This document shows, piece after piece, positions 1-11,188 of a stretch of DNA of 64,000 nt. The DNA comes from Mucor racemosus. Taxonomy: Eukaryota; Mucoromycota; Mucoromycetes; Mucorales; Mucoraceae. The position numbers were made by a program, and so were the translations under genes. Numbering within the stretch: the stretch's first letter is position 1; each line of letters starts with the position of its first letter. The stretch lies in contig JAPEHQ010000006.1 of the NCBI GenBank assembly GCA_027405735.1, positions 992,001 to 1,056,000 on the forward strand, given 5' to 3'. The notes beneath the pieces were generated by a model. The model saw nothing but the letters and a program-made list of their open reading frames with translations, was not told the DNA's origin and did not search any database.

Positions 1-635
1 CTAGATTAATGAATGTTGTCGAAAACTGGCTACAAGATGAAAAATGCAAAAGCCTCAAAAACTTGGTTGGAGCTTACCCATTTTGATAAAATTTGTTGTA
101 TGTACGCCACCAAGTACCATATGTTATTACCTTCTACAGTATCAATACATCTTACAATTTATTGACTATTACGACATTTTGTATTGAAATGAAAACACTT
201 GATACCGGATATAAAAGACTCCTAACGCACTAAGTTTAATCCATCAATTACCAAGAAGAACGCTTGGACCTCAATTATCATAACACCATATTATTTCATT
301 CCAACGGTTAGTAATAAATCAAGTAACTATCAACTTAACATTCAAGCACATTTAGCGCAGCATTAAAACAAGACAACTCACAAGCTCTGCACGAATGGTT
401 AAATTATGACTGATCCATTTCTTCAATCCATAGATTACTATCAAAAAGATCTAATGGTTCAATAGTACCTTAAATTACATCTCAGGATCTCAATGTCAAA
501 TCAATATAAAAGGCCATACTTTTATATCTAAATAATAAACGGCATCTTGTTTTTATTATACAGTTGAAGAACTGATTCATTACTCATTCTCTTTTTATTG
601 TATTCTCTTTTAAGTATTACTTATCAAACCTGAAA
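1..635. other. Gene-free AT-rich stretch at window start
   Basis: No open frame with coding character and no recognised RNA or repeat was seen here. The last bases run into the first dynein-fragment repeat copy. Only within-window comparison was possible. Confidence 0.5.
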
Positions 636-673
636 ATATACGACAGAGGTCACGATTGATAAAAGGTGCATTC

Positions 674-918
674 TGTTATGTCAATATCATATCCTAGGTT
701 GCACATTCAAGGTCGCAGTCAATATTCGATATTATAGTAAATCAACAGGTGTACACGTTGATTCACATGCGTCTTAGTAAATTGGTGTAATGTTCTTAGA
801 TAGTAATTCTGTGTAATAGTTATAATGAAAAGTATATAAATACATCCTCTGGATGTATTGTTAATAAAAAGTGTAATATTTTGGCAAGATTATTTCTTAA
901 GACCGTTTTGACATTTCA
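674..918 (+). mobile_element. Solo LTR, 245 bases, with 5-base target duplication
   Basis: The element starts TGTTATGTCAA and ends TTGACATTTCA, so it has TG...CA ends and a short imperfect inverted repeat. It is flanked on both sides by CATTC (669-673 and 919-923). The other dynein-repeat copies run straight through this site without it, which confirms an insertion. A TATA-like run (about 833-842) and a TTAATAAAA poly(A)-like signal (about 861-869) fit an LTR promoter and terminator. A second copy lies on the minus strand at 15359-15583. No internal retrotransposon genes accompany either copy. Confidence 0.8.
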
Positions 919-1379
919 CATTCATTGTGTAGTGGTGGAAATCGCAACATTTTGATGGATAGAAATTACAGGACCAAGATGCTGTATTTGCCTCAGGGTT
1001 TTTAAAGGATTTAAAAGCATTCTTTATCACACTTACTTAGATGTTAAATACTCACCATATGTTTTAGTATCATCTTGTTTTTTATTTAATTGCTGTATTA
1101 TTAAAAATCAAGCTTTTCATAGCTTATAACAATGACAATATAATGGGATGTTTTTTATTTTAGATTGACATTTATCATAAGGCGGGCTGATGATACGCTT
1201 TTTTTTTTGGTACTACAGTAAATGGAACCAGTCAATTTAATTTATGGAATTTGAATACAAATACTGAGGAACCATTTGTAAGCAAGTACTTAAGTTGGTT
1301 CTGGTAAAAAAGCATTGAATAAATTGGCTTAGCACAAAGAGGGTAAAAAGGCGGCAATAATAGGTTCCAGTGATGGCCA

Positions 1380-1423
1380 TGTTTATGTTTATGTTTATGT
1401 TTATGTTTATGTTTATGTTTATG
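1380..1423 (+). repeat. Hexanucleotide (GTTTAT)n array
   Basis: About seven GTTTAT units lie at the place where the other dynein-fragment copies have only two or three, which encode alternating Tyr and Val. This is a local expansion of coding-derived sequence after the fragment was copied. Confidence 0.85.
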
Positions 1424-2124
1424 ATATTGGATAGGTAAGACTAAAACTCAATGTAAATCACCTCTAGCGCATTAATTATCAAGTAAGGCTATATTATCAT
1501 CAAATAAACTGTCACACAATATTGACATGTATAAGATTTACAGCAATAAGCTTTAATCATGTGGATACAGCATCATTAATTCTTGAAAAAGTTCTCAAGT
1601 ATTATAAAATCTCTTATTTTTAAGACTTACAAGGCTTATAAGCGGGATATTGATTTAGAAAATTATTTTTGTCCAGATCATCAATTTTGACATTTTTTGA
1701 TTTTTTTTTTTTTGGTTTTGCAAATCTAGTATTAATTATACTACCAATTATAAAAACAAAAAATATACACATATGCAAAATTTAGTGCTCTATTTGCTCA
1801 ATAAAAAATAATAAACATTTTTATTGCAAAATATTACATGAAAATCCTTTAACCAAAAATCCGTTTTTTGGGCAAAAGTGCAAATTTTTATTACTTAACA
1901 TTAAATATTAAGCTTTTATAAAATGTGTATTAACTATGGCTACAATTTTCTCCCACAAAGTTGTATATTTAAACGTTGATTTTGGTATCAAAATTTGATT
2001 TTCCTGTTTTTTGATCAAAATCATGAGTGTTGGTAAGGATAAAATGAGTCCCAAAAATGTTTGCTACAAAGTCTGAATTTTCAGACCGTACGTGGTTGAA
2101 TATAAGAAAAGTTATAAAAAAACC

Positions 2125-2610
2125 GCACATGTGACTGAGCTTCAATTCAAAAAAGGGTTCAAATGGAAAAAAAATCCAAAAAAATCCCTGTGTGTTTAAT
2201 TGCTCACAAAAATGCATAGTAAGTTGAACTAGCGTATTAAATATCTTGGGTTTAGTTTTTAATTCTGAATCGATCTGTGTAGGTTTTGAAAAAAATTTCT
2301 CATAAAATCCCTAGTAAATTTAATGTCAAATTTTAGCGGTTTTTGATCAAAAGATACCCCTCATTCAAATGCAACCCTAAAATATTTTATTTTCATATTA
2401 TGCGCAACAAAATTATCTACAGAATGAGTATTTATACGTAGCTGTAGCCCTATTTTTCGTGGGGATATACATTTTTTTAATCTTTTTTTTGTAAAACCGA
2501 AAATTTTTCCTTGTAAATCCTCGTCCAAAATTGATCATTTTTTGTATCCCCAAAAGTTAATCATTCAATCTCACTTTTCTCGACAAAAAATCAATATTTT
2601 TTGACGAGGT
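2125..2610. repeat. Diverged R2-type repeat
   Basis: Segments here resemble the R2 repeats at 4680-5310 (+) and 14460-15130 (-). Shared parts include the stretch beginning AAGTTGAACTAGCGTATT, a CGTGGGGATAT motif near 2458, and an inverted TCTCGAC...AAATCAATATT motif near 2577. The match is patchy and no protein can be read through it. Confidence 0.4.
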
Positions 2611-3234
2611 AAAATTCGTTAGATAGGCGCTAATGAGTACTATCTTATGGTTTCAGCTTTGCATACCAGTCATCCCTTCATGGATCTCTATAACAGAAAA
2701 AGTGCTCTCACAAAATTTATAGAAAAATAAAAAAGTCTTCTTAGCGGCCTAAAGTCTAAATATCCTGGTAGAAAATGAAAAATAAAGTAGACTTTACTTA
2801 ATAACTATTATTGCAATACCTTAGTATTTTCTCAAATTATTTTCATTTCAAATGCGGTTTCTCAATTTTAAGCTGGCCATTTTTGGATCATCCAAATTTA
2901 ATCAACAATCACTATAGTAACTATCCTTGCTTTATTCAATAAAAATTGTAGCTGGAGCAATGTTGCATGGATGGGTACTGTTTTTAAACAAACAATTCTG
3001 TTAAAATTGGTTACCAGTGCCAATATTTACGTTATGTCACTGGTTTTGGGTTATACAATTAGTGCAGTTAGACTTAATACTTGGAATTAATTATAATAAT
3101 GTGTCGAATAATTTGCTCGACAACTTTAATTATGCGCTCAAGTAACACTTTATAATGAGATTTAAGGGCTGTCATAAGCGTATATGCTAAATTTCAGCAA
3201 AATTTTTACCACAAAAATCTCGGTGAAATTAATA

Positions 3235-3373
3235 CACTATGAAGAAAAAATCTCTTGATTCTCTTAATTGTGCCACATTAAGAAAAATAAGAAAATTTTT
3301 ATTGCTTATTTTTTTTGAATTTTGTCTTAATATGGCACAATTAAGAGAATTGAGAGATTTTGTATTCATAGTG
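3235..3373. mobile_element. Short palindromic MITE, 139 bases
   Basis: The two arms are near-perfect reverse complements over about 58 bases. The left arm begins CACTATGAAGA and the right arm ends TATTCATAGTG; both contain TTCTCTTAATTGTGCCA or its complement. About 20 unpaired bases lie between them. The left flank is TA and the right flank TT, so a Tc1/mariner-type TA duplication is possible but has decayed. It has no coding capacity. Confidence 0.7.
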
Positions 3374-4679
3374 TTAATATCTTTATGTCTTTATTATCAG
3401 TTCTAACGATTTCTAAGACTATTGTACATCAAATTAAAGATACTTTATAAGAAATTAGTAGCATTAAATTTAAAAGTTTGACAAAAGCTTTTGACATTTA
3501 TAATATCTAGAAATGTCAAAGTTGTTAAATGGTTTGCCATCCTCAGAACTCAAATAAACAGTATTACGCCTTTTTCAAGCCGTATTTTTTAATGCCTCAA
3601 TGTGATGCAAATTTGTAACTTTATTTGCGCTATTTTACGTGATTTTAAAAGCGCATTTTTGAAAGGGTAACAATACATTATACCTAATTTTTTTAAAAAT
3701 CAGTAAGATTGTTATATCAGAAGACGCTATAGCAAAAAAAATACTCTGCCAAAAGATACTTTTTATTAGTTTACTGATACTTTTTTCTATTTATATGTTT
3801 TCTAAATGGTTATATGATTATGTTAATAATTATATATATATATGAAATGCGCTTTAAGCTATAGCCTAGTTTTAAGCTGTAAATAATGCAAAACATTGGA
3901 TGTTGGAGCATGATTTTCAAATTTGACAGCAAACCACATGGATACCGCCATTTACCCATTAAATATTTTTTGTATTCTGTTTAATTTTGAATCAATTTAA
4001 AACTTTTAAAAAGAAAATTTTTTGCAAAAATGTTTCATGAAAATAGATTTTCTGTGTTAATAAGATGTATTTTTAGTCCAAAAACTTACCTTTAAATCTT
4101 AGTTTTTCATTTACTCCTTCAAAAATGCATATTTTTTGAAAATTTAAAAGCTGGCCAGTAGATGACAACGTTTACTATTTACTAAGTGATAGATTCAGTA
4201 CCATCTCATGAAGCATTACATTCCAAAAATAAAGGTTTACTGTTTGCTAATATTTAAATCAGCATATTGTCAACCGGTTTCCGTAATGCATAATGACTTG
4301 TGGATGCTAAAATTTGGAACATTTTTGAAAACTCTTTGGGACTACTGCCATGTAAAATTATATATTATTTGAATCAATATTCGTTGAAAGCGAATCTTTT
4401 ACTGTTGTTAGTAGGTGTAATTAGCGCGTTTTACTGATGGTTTTCTCAATGCACAATGATTCATGGATGCTGTAAATTAAACTATATATTTGTAGAAAAT
4501 ATTTGAATCACCACCATAATATGTGTAATTGGAAATTACTTAAATTGATATTCGGCGGGATGGGAGTTTTTTTATCTGTTTTCTGTAGTTATAATAGTAG
4601 GTTATTATACCATAAAAATTAAAAGTCATAATTGATGTATTGTCTTTCTGTATCCACACAATAGATCAATCTAAAAGCT
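3374..4679. other. Gene-free AT-rich stretch
   Basis: No coding frame, RNA gene or repeat shared with the rest of the window was recognised. It contains a short (TA)n run near 3831. Confidence 0.5.
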
Positions 4680-5310
4680 GCTCTGTATTTTTTGTTTCAG
4701 TGAAAAATATTGATTCATCTTCGAGAAAATCAAAATAATAGTTCTTATCTTAGCTTACTGCCTTTATCGACTGAGTCTTGATTTTTTTTTTTTTTTTGCA
4801 AAACTGGATAAAAATTATACAAAAATCAAATTTGTTTGATAGCTCATCAACTGTAAAGTAAGTTGAACTATTAAATTAAATAGTAGTTGTACAGTTTTAA
4901 ATTTTGCATCCATCTGGATAAAAATCAAACAAATGTTTCGCATTAAATCTTACCTAAAATGCGATTGAAATTTTGGAGGTTTTTTGAAGATACACATCAC
5001 CTTTTATAAACATATTTTAGATATAAAGAATGGAAATGATGCGCAGCCAAATTATCTATCGATCGAGCCATTGCTGAGCCTTTTAGCTACATTTTTCGCA
5101 GAGAAAACAAGATCTTTATCAGAAAATTTTTCAAATTCAGAATTTAGGATGAGGGTATACACATCCATTTTTGAAACAGACCCGAGGGTATTCTTTTGTA
5201 CACATTTTTGGGGATATCTCCACGAAAAACCAATATTTTGAAAAAAACTAAATTGGGTCCGGTAGAGCTCAGCGAGGTCTATGATGTGAATGTAAAAAGC
5301 ATGCTGGCCA
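4680..5310 (+). repeat. Repeat R2, plus-strand copy
   Basis: Matches the reverse complement of 14460-15130 along about 630 bases. Both copies carry a related broken reading frame (4984-5241 here, then a second frame at 5196-5390) with shared words such as KIHITFYK and ISPRK. An inverted pair of motifs, ATTGATT...CGAGA near 4707 and TCTCCACGAAAAACCAATAT near 5216, sits inside it. The frame looks like a relic, but no family was recognised. The class of element is unknown. Confidence 0.6.
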
Positions 5311-5935
5311 ATATAATGAATATTCTATTATCCACTACAAAAAGGACAAAAAAGGAAGTGAAGAAAAAGTGTCGATACGCAAATATGTAAAAGAACGGTT
5401 TAAAACAGCCAAGTTTCATTATAAAAGCGCTTGCATATCTTAAATATTCGTTGAGATATCATGTATCAAAATTCTGACATTTAAGCATGGACCCCCTCAA
5501 GTTGGATATTTAAAGAATTTATTCTAACTTTTGGAGCATTATCAGAAAGCATAGTTACAACTGTATTATATTTTAGCATCGCAAGTACACGTTTGATTAA
5601 TATTTTTGTCTAAGAATGATGAAAATAACTAAAGAAACTATTGATTTCATATACCAGTTTTCTAATAAAATGCTGGAAATTCTACAATAATTTGCTCAAA
5701 TTTGTGTAGTAAAACTTTGATTTCCTCAGATATTCTAATACACCTACAAATAACAAGACAAAACTTATCAAATCCGCATCAAACAATATACCACAAAGCT
5801 GCTAGAATGGCAACAAAAGGAGGGAACATTAGAGAATGAGGCTGTCGGACAGGCAAATTAATTTTTAGAGCACAATACAATTTACACTCGCAAAATCCAT
5901 TAGGTGCATTTTTTGTCTTTCTTTCAACAATAAAA

Positions 5936-8056
5936 ATGTTTAAAAAACCTTTAGCCAATCTCAAATCATTCAGTCCTCTACGTTCTTCAGACCGTAGAAG
6001 ATTTCAAAATGAAGCTTATGAAGCATATCCTTCAGTAAAAGAGATTTGTTCAGCTGAAGAGGGCGCGTATCATCTTATGCCCGACAATCTTCGGTCTGCA
6101 AAGTTTATATCACATATTGGCACTTCAGGTGTTGTTTACAAGTCTGAAAAGCAAGTATTATGGATATCTTTAGAAAACTTACCTCCAATTCCAACTGGTA
6201 AAACCAAAAAAAGAAAAAAAAAAATGTCGACATGTCAAATCAATTGTGTGCTAATTGTATTTTTTTTTTTTTTTTTTTTTTAGTGTACACCATGTGGCAA
6301 TATCCTAATATGTTACCAAAATTGTATACTTGGGGTCCTGTTGTACGTAGATTAATGGATGGAGCAGGTACATTGTAACAAGATTTATTATACTCTTAGA
6401 ATAAAAACTAAATTTATCTTGATAGATTTAATGATACCTGGTTTGGTGTTAGGTCCTGAAGGTAAATTACCAACTCTCAACACTGGTGATTTAGTAGCAA
6501 TTACAATTAAAGGATACTCGTAAGCATGTGATATATATATGAGTATTTTTTGAGATATTTATCCAATGTTTACATAGTATTCCACTCGCTATTGGTACAA
6601 TGGCATTACCAACATCAGACATTAAACCACGCTCTGGTATGAAAGGAAAAGCAGTTCATATAATTCATGTACACGAAGACTTTTTATGGGCAATGGGTGA
6701 TAAATCAGGACCACCTGAACTAGAGAGCATTTCAGATGATGAGTATGAGGAAGAAGAGGATGAAGAAGGAGAGGAGGAACAAGAACATGGACAGTCTAAG
6801 GATACGAATGTGATTACAGAGAAAATGGAAGAAATATCTATTACTACTCCAACTGCTCCAGCTACTGCTAATCCAAAGCAATTAACAACTAATGGTAATT
6901 CATTTGGATAATTAATCAATCGCCTGGCATTAACATTCATTGGTAGAAATTGATGAATGGCTCAAGAAATCCTTATATCATGCATTAGTATTTAAAATCA
7001 AATCTGAAAATGCATCCAGTATACTACCATTATCAGCATCTTCATTCTATTCTGCTTATATTATGCCTTGTAGACCATTAGATGTAGGCGCAGAAATTGA
7101 TATCAAGAAATCAAGTTGGAAAAAATTACAAAAATTCTTAAAAGCAATGGATAAAGCAGGGTTATTAAAGACAAAGGAGCAACGAGGTGAAACTATGGTT
7201 ATTTCCATCAACTACTCGCATCCCAGCTTACAGGATTTACGTAAATATAAAACAATGGAATCTGTATCAACACAATCTATCGCTGCAAAGGAAACCGCTG
7301 CAAAAGAAGCTGCTGCAAAAGAAGCCGATGCTGCTAAATCTAAAAGCTCATCAACATCTTCAAATCAAATTGAAATCCAAGAAATCTTCAAACCTCTTGG
7401 AAATGGTTTACAAAAATTCTTTGAAGAAGCTAAACATGATAAAGATGGGATTTATACAATTCCTCAAGTACGTCAAGTTATGATGGATTATATTAAAATT
7501 CATAATTCAGTAGATCTTCAAAACCAAAAGTAAGTTTTTTTTTTTTTATAAATATAATATGATCAATTACTGACAGAATCATAGAATGATCAATATTGAT
7601 CCTGTATTATGTGATGCTATTTTGACAAAACAAGAGTACAATTCAATCAACAAATTAACTAGAGACCAGATTTTACATAGAATTTGTCAAAAGATGCAAC
7701 CATTCCATGCAGTGAAACTTCCTGGAAAAGAAGCCATATTGAAGAAGGGAGCATGTAAACCTATTGAAATTGTTCAAGAAGTTAGACAAGGTAGAAAAAC
7801 CATTACAAAAGTAACAGGAATAGAAGGATTTGGATTAGATGTGGATGAATTATCCAAAGAATTGACTCGATTATGTGCTAGCAGTGCCACATATAATCCA
7901 ATTCATGGTGTCAGCCCAAAAAACCCATTATTTGAAATCATGGTTCAAGGACCTCAAATCAAGAATATTACACATCTTATTGTTAGTAAAGGTGTTCCCT
8001 TACGTTTTATCGATACAGAAGATAAAACTGCAAAGAAAGGAAAAGGGAAAAAATAA
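5936..8056 (+). CDS. TMA64: eIF2D (ligatin / Tma64) translation factor
   Basis: eIF2D delivers tRNA to the ribosomal P site without GTP and helps recycle 40S subunits; it acts in the cytoplasm. Exons read as 5936-6197, 6284-6367, 6426-6519, 6578-6894, 6947-7529 and 7585-8056, giving 603 residues with every junction in frame. The N-terminus (MFKKPLANLKSF) matches the family's DUF1947-like start. A PUA region follows (VYTMWQYPNMLP, LVLGPEGKLPTLNTGDLVAI), then an acidic linker (about residues 180-210), a SWIB-like domain, an Ala/Lys/Glu linker, and a C-terminal SUI1 domain with QGRKTITKVTG and VQGPQIKNI. The length is normal for the family. Its stop is 11 bases from the stop of the convergent TRAPPC5 gene. 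The family call is secure; the exact intron ends are inferred from GT/AG and frame. Confidence 0.93.
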
Positions 8057-8067
8057 AAATTGATTTA

Positions 8068-8941
8068 TTATTTCAATAGCTCTTCTCTTTCTAATACTTC
8101 TTTGTCTAATTTGATCAAAATTGTTGTTCTTTGAGGGAAACCATCTTGAGGTACAGTGTGAGCAGTTACACGAGCAGGCTATAGAGAAGGGGGATTATTA
8201 GTTGTGTTTCTTTTATATGTGTATATTACTCACAAATTGACAACCATCTAATACTGCTTCCACAATACCAGCAACAAATGCATTACAATTAAGTTGTGAA
8301 AGTTCTTTTGGAACGGATATATATTTTGTGAGAACTGGTTCATTATCAGAGATCATATCTAGATAATAAAATGCGCACAGTTAGATCATCGAAGCTCTCT
8401 CTCTCTCTCTCTCTACAATAAAATCAATCTTACATTCGTCCTCATTTTCTGTACTCTTTTCAAGCGAATCTGCCTGCTTTCCAAATAATGCTTTCCAAAC
8501 TGTACTATGAATAAAATAAAGAACATTGATCACTTTGATCTCTCTTTTAGCAACTTTTTCTCTCCAGGCTAATAATTCAAGTACACGAGAACCAACACGA
8601 TATCCAAATTCATTTAATCTATAAAGCGGTTTAATTTTTATAATAAAAAATCATCTGAATACTAGTTACTTTCTCTCTAAATCTTGAATGCCATTCACTC
8701 TCTTTTGAGCATACTGTAACATTTCTGAAAACAAAAATGTTTGTGCACTTAAACTAACCTTTTGATATACATTTATGAATACATTGTAAGTCTGCGCGTG
8801 TGTTTAATATATTTGAAATAAACTTACTTCTGCTCCTTTACTCTTGTTTAAATTCTTTTCGAGAATACTTTTGGCACGAGTAATACGTTGTTCGCTGTAC
8901 ACAGAGGATTGCATTGACGGTCTTGGTGGTAGATCACTCAT
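8068..8941 (-). CDS. TRS31: TRAPP complex subunit TRAPPC5 / Trs31 (Bet3 family)
   Basis: A core subunit of the TRAPP vesicle-tethering complexes, which activate Rab1/Ypt1 at ER-to-Golgi membranes. Minus-strand exons are 8941-8828, 8758-8670, 8618-8434, 8358-8234 and 8178-8068, giving 207 residues. Family features are visible: [19 protein letters not shown] near the start, the [12 protein letters not shown] helix, [31 protein letters not shown], the [17 protein letters not shown] strand region and [18 protein letters not shown], which is a Bet3-family signature. The N-terminal extension before the conserved core is about 20 residues. A (CT)n run lies in intron 3 (8397-8414). The gene shares a divergent upstream region of about 300 bases with the allantoicase-fold gene. 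Confidence 0.93.
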
Positions 8942-9244
8942 TGTATTTTTATTTTTGGCTTTTGTTGTTATTTTGGGAGAGAAAAGAAAGAACCTTTGTA
9001 ATCTGGCATACTTTGTAAACAGGCCGCCCAATAAACACACTTGCTATTTGATTGGCTCAACTACACAACTATGGTTCCAATGTAATATTAAAAACGTCCT
9101 TCTTATCCTATAATGAAGCATATAAATGTCCTTTGTAAAGATGTCGTATAATGAAGCAAAGCTCAATATCATATAAATATAACAACAATTGAGATTAATT
9201 TTCAATTCATTATCATAATATTTAATACATATTTTTTCTTGAAA
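8942..9244. promoter_or_regulatory. Divergent intergenic region between TRAPPC5 and the allantoicase-fold gene
   Basis: The two start codons face away from each other across 303 bases, so this stretch should hold both promoters. TATAAATA-like sequence lies near 9172-9178, ahead of the plus-strand gene. Start sites of transcription cannot be read from the sequence. Confidence 0.5.
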
Positions 9245-11087
9245 ATGAACGGGAATACCATGTCAACTATTACTGCTAGAGAAATGATGAATATTAGAAA
9301 CATCATTGTTCATAATGGTAGCGATGAAGAAGATGATAAGCAAGGAGCTAGCTATATTTTAACGGATGGAGGCTCTCCTTCTGGTGGCTCTTCTGGTAAT
9401 TCTTCTGGAAGTAGCAATGAAGATGATTCTAATGACGATGGAAATGACAACGAAGAAAAAAGTAGCCAAGAAGAAGGCGATCAACAACAAGAAGTGAATG
9501 GTGGTATCCTCGGTTTCCAATCTTTACAACACTTTACAAACCTGAATCAAACACCTTTTGCAAACAAAACTGATTTAGCTGCTGATTATCAAGGTTCCTC
9601 GATTATTTTAAGCTCTGATGATACATTTGGTCCAGCTACAAATTTAATCAAAACTGTTGCAACTGAACCACACACAAATGTTCAACCTAATGAAGAAGGT
9701 AATATATGTTTAATAATGTTATTCCAATTACTAATCATCCATGTATTATTAAGATGAATTTAGAGATGGTTGGCTTGTCAGACGCCATGAAAATTTGGGC
9801 TTGTAAGTTTTAAATGCATTGCTTATCATTATTTGTTACTAACTTCAATTTGCACACCATAGTGCAACCATCAAATTTGGTGTTTCTGGAACTATTAGGG
9901 GCATTGATATTGACCTTACTGGGTATACTCAGTGTGCTCCTTTAAGGGGAAGTGTTCATGGATACATGCGAGGAAGAAGCAGCTCGGTAACTACATATAA
10001 AAGACATTTCAAAATTACAAACCAACTAAACACAATTAATAATAGTGGACACCTTTAGTTGATAATGCTCCTCTTGTACCTAATTCACATAATTTCTTTG
10101 AGATTAGAAATAACAATGAGAGACAGAGCCATGTTCATATCACTGTTTCACCTGGAGGTGGTGTTGTAAGTATTTAGGCATGTTATCTTGTAGAACTCTT
10201 CTTTTATCAACACATTTATACTTTTAGACAAGACTTCGTTGTTATGGCGATGTTGACAATTCAAATCCTTTGAACCATATGGAAGTTAACTTGGCTTCAA
10301 CTAAATTGGGAGCTGAAATTGTTGAAAAACCAGCCGATATTGTTAGAGGTGAATTCCCAAATCTTATTATTAATCGCAAAGAGTCAAAGTAAGCAAAGTC
10401 TCGCATAATTGATGTAAATGTGCAGATGCTAATACGATTAATTAGTCAAGATGGTTGGATTAGTCCACGTTCATTTTTAGAATCAGATTTCACAATCATT
10501 AAACTAGCTGGAGAAGGTAAAATTGATAGAATTGTAGTTGATACAATGCATTTTATCGGTAATGCACCCTTGTCAGTAAGCCTTGAAGGTTGCTGTATTA
10601 TTGAACAGGTAAAATTCAATTATTCACAAAATTCGGATTAAAAAAAAAAAGGCTGATTTACATTATAGGAAGGAATCGTAGATCCAGATTCATTAAGCAA
10701 CGCACATTGGATAAATTTGATTGCTGGAAACGACGAAACAAACTATATTACTCCAAATAGCTTTAATGTTTTACCTTGCATCTATGCTGGATCTATTACA
10801 CATATTAGATTTCGACCTATTCCGGGTAAAATACATTTGTTACACAAATTCATGCAATTACAAAACAATTATTAATATAAAATGTAAATACAGATGGTGG
10901 CGTACAACAAATCATGGTTAAAGGAAACTTTTATAGTACAAATGCAGAATTACCACAACAACCAAAAGTTGATCCACCCAAGAAAAGAAAGCGTAATGAT
11001 GAAAATGATGATATTTTCAATGATGAAAATGATGAATATAGAAGAAAATCAACACGAACAAGAAGACCTGTATCAAGGTTTCAGTAG
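9245..11087 (+). CDS. Allantoicase-fold protein with acidic N-terminus and basic NLS-like C-terminus
   Basis: Exons read as 9245-9698, 9754-9802, 9863-9986, 10046-10165, 10228-10388, 10446-10608, 10669-10825 and 10894-11087, giving 473 residues in frame. The middle (about 95-425) has both allantoicase repeats. The first shows ILSSDDTFGPATNLIK, DGWLVRRHENLG, GTIRGIDIDLTGYT, HNFFEIRN and SPGGGVTRLRCYG; the second shows NQDGWISPRS, KIDRIVVDTMHFIGNAP and ITHIRFRPIPDGGVQQIMVKG. Allantoicase splits allantoate to urea and ureidoglycolate in purine breakdown. Unlike a typical enzyme of about 340 residues, this one has a Ser/Asp/Glu-rich N-terminus (about 25-85) and a tail with PPKKRKR (437-443), an acidic patch and RRKSTRTRRPVSRFQ. 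The fold call is strong. Catalytic activity is not established; a nuclear or regulatory role is inference from the tails. Confidence 0.85.
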
Positions 11088-11188
11088 ATTATTATTATTG
11101 TATTAATACAAGCGAGTTTTTATTTTTACTTGAAAATAAAATTATATATTATAAATATGTATATGAATTAATTGTAAGAAAAATACAT

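Larger units (their letters stand above)
636..2124 (+). repeat. Dynein-fragment repeat, copy 1 (interrupted by a solo LTR)
   Basis: This copy matches copies at 27536, 43185 and 54027. It has a 5' part (636-673 and 919-1170), a degraded dynein intermediate chain exon segment (about 1200-1434) ending at a GTAAG donor, and then the shared body up to about 2124, where similarity to the other copies stops. The exon part is broken by an insertion near 1285 and stops. The TTTATG codon pair is expanded to a hexamer array at 1380-1423. A 245-base solo LTR splits the 5' part, so the repeat is older than that insertion. Confidence 0.75.

Noticed and set aside
6665..6940. Minus-strand frame opposite the eIF2D exon
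   Set aside because: Shadow of the real coding strand; its Ser-rich run is the complement of the acidic linker.
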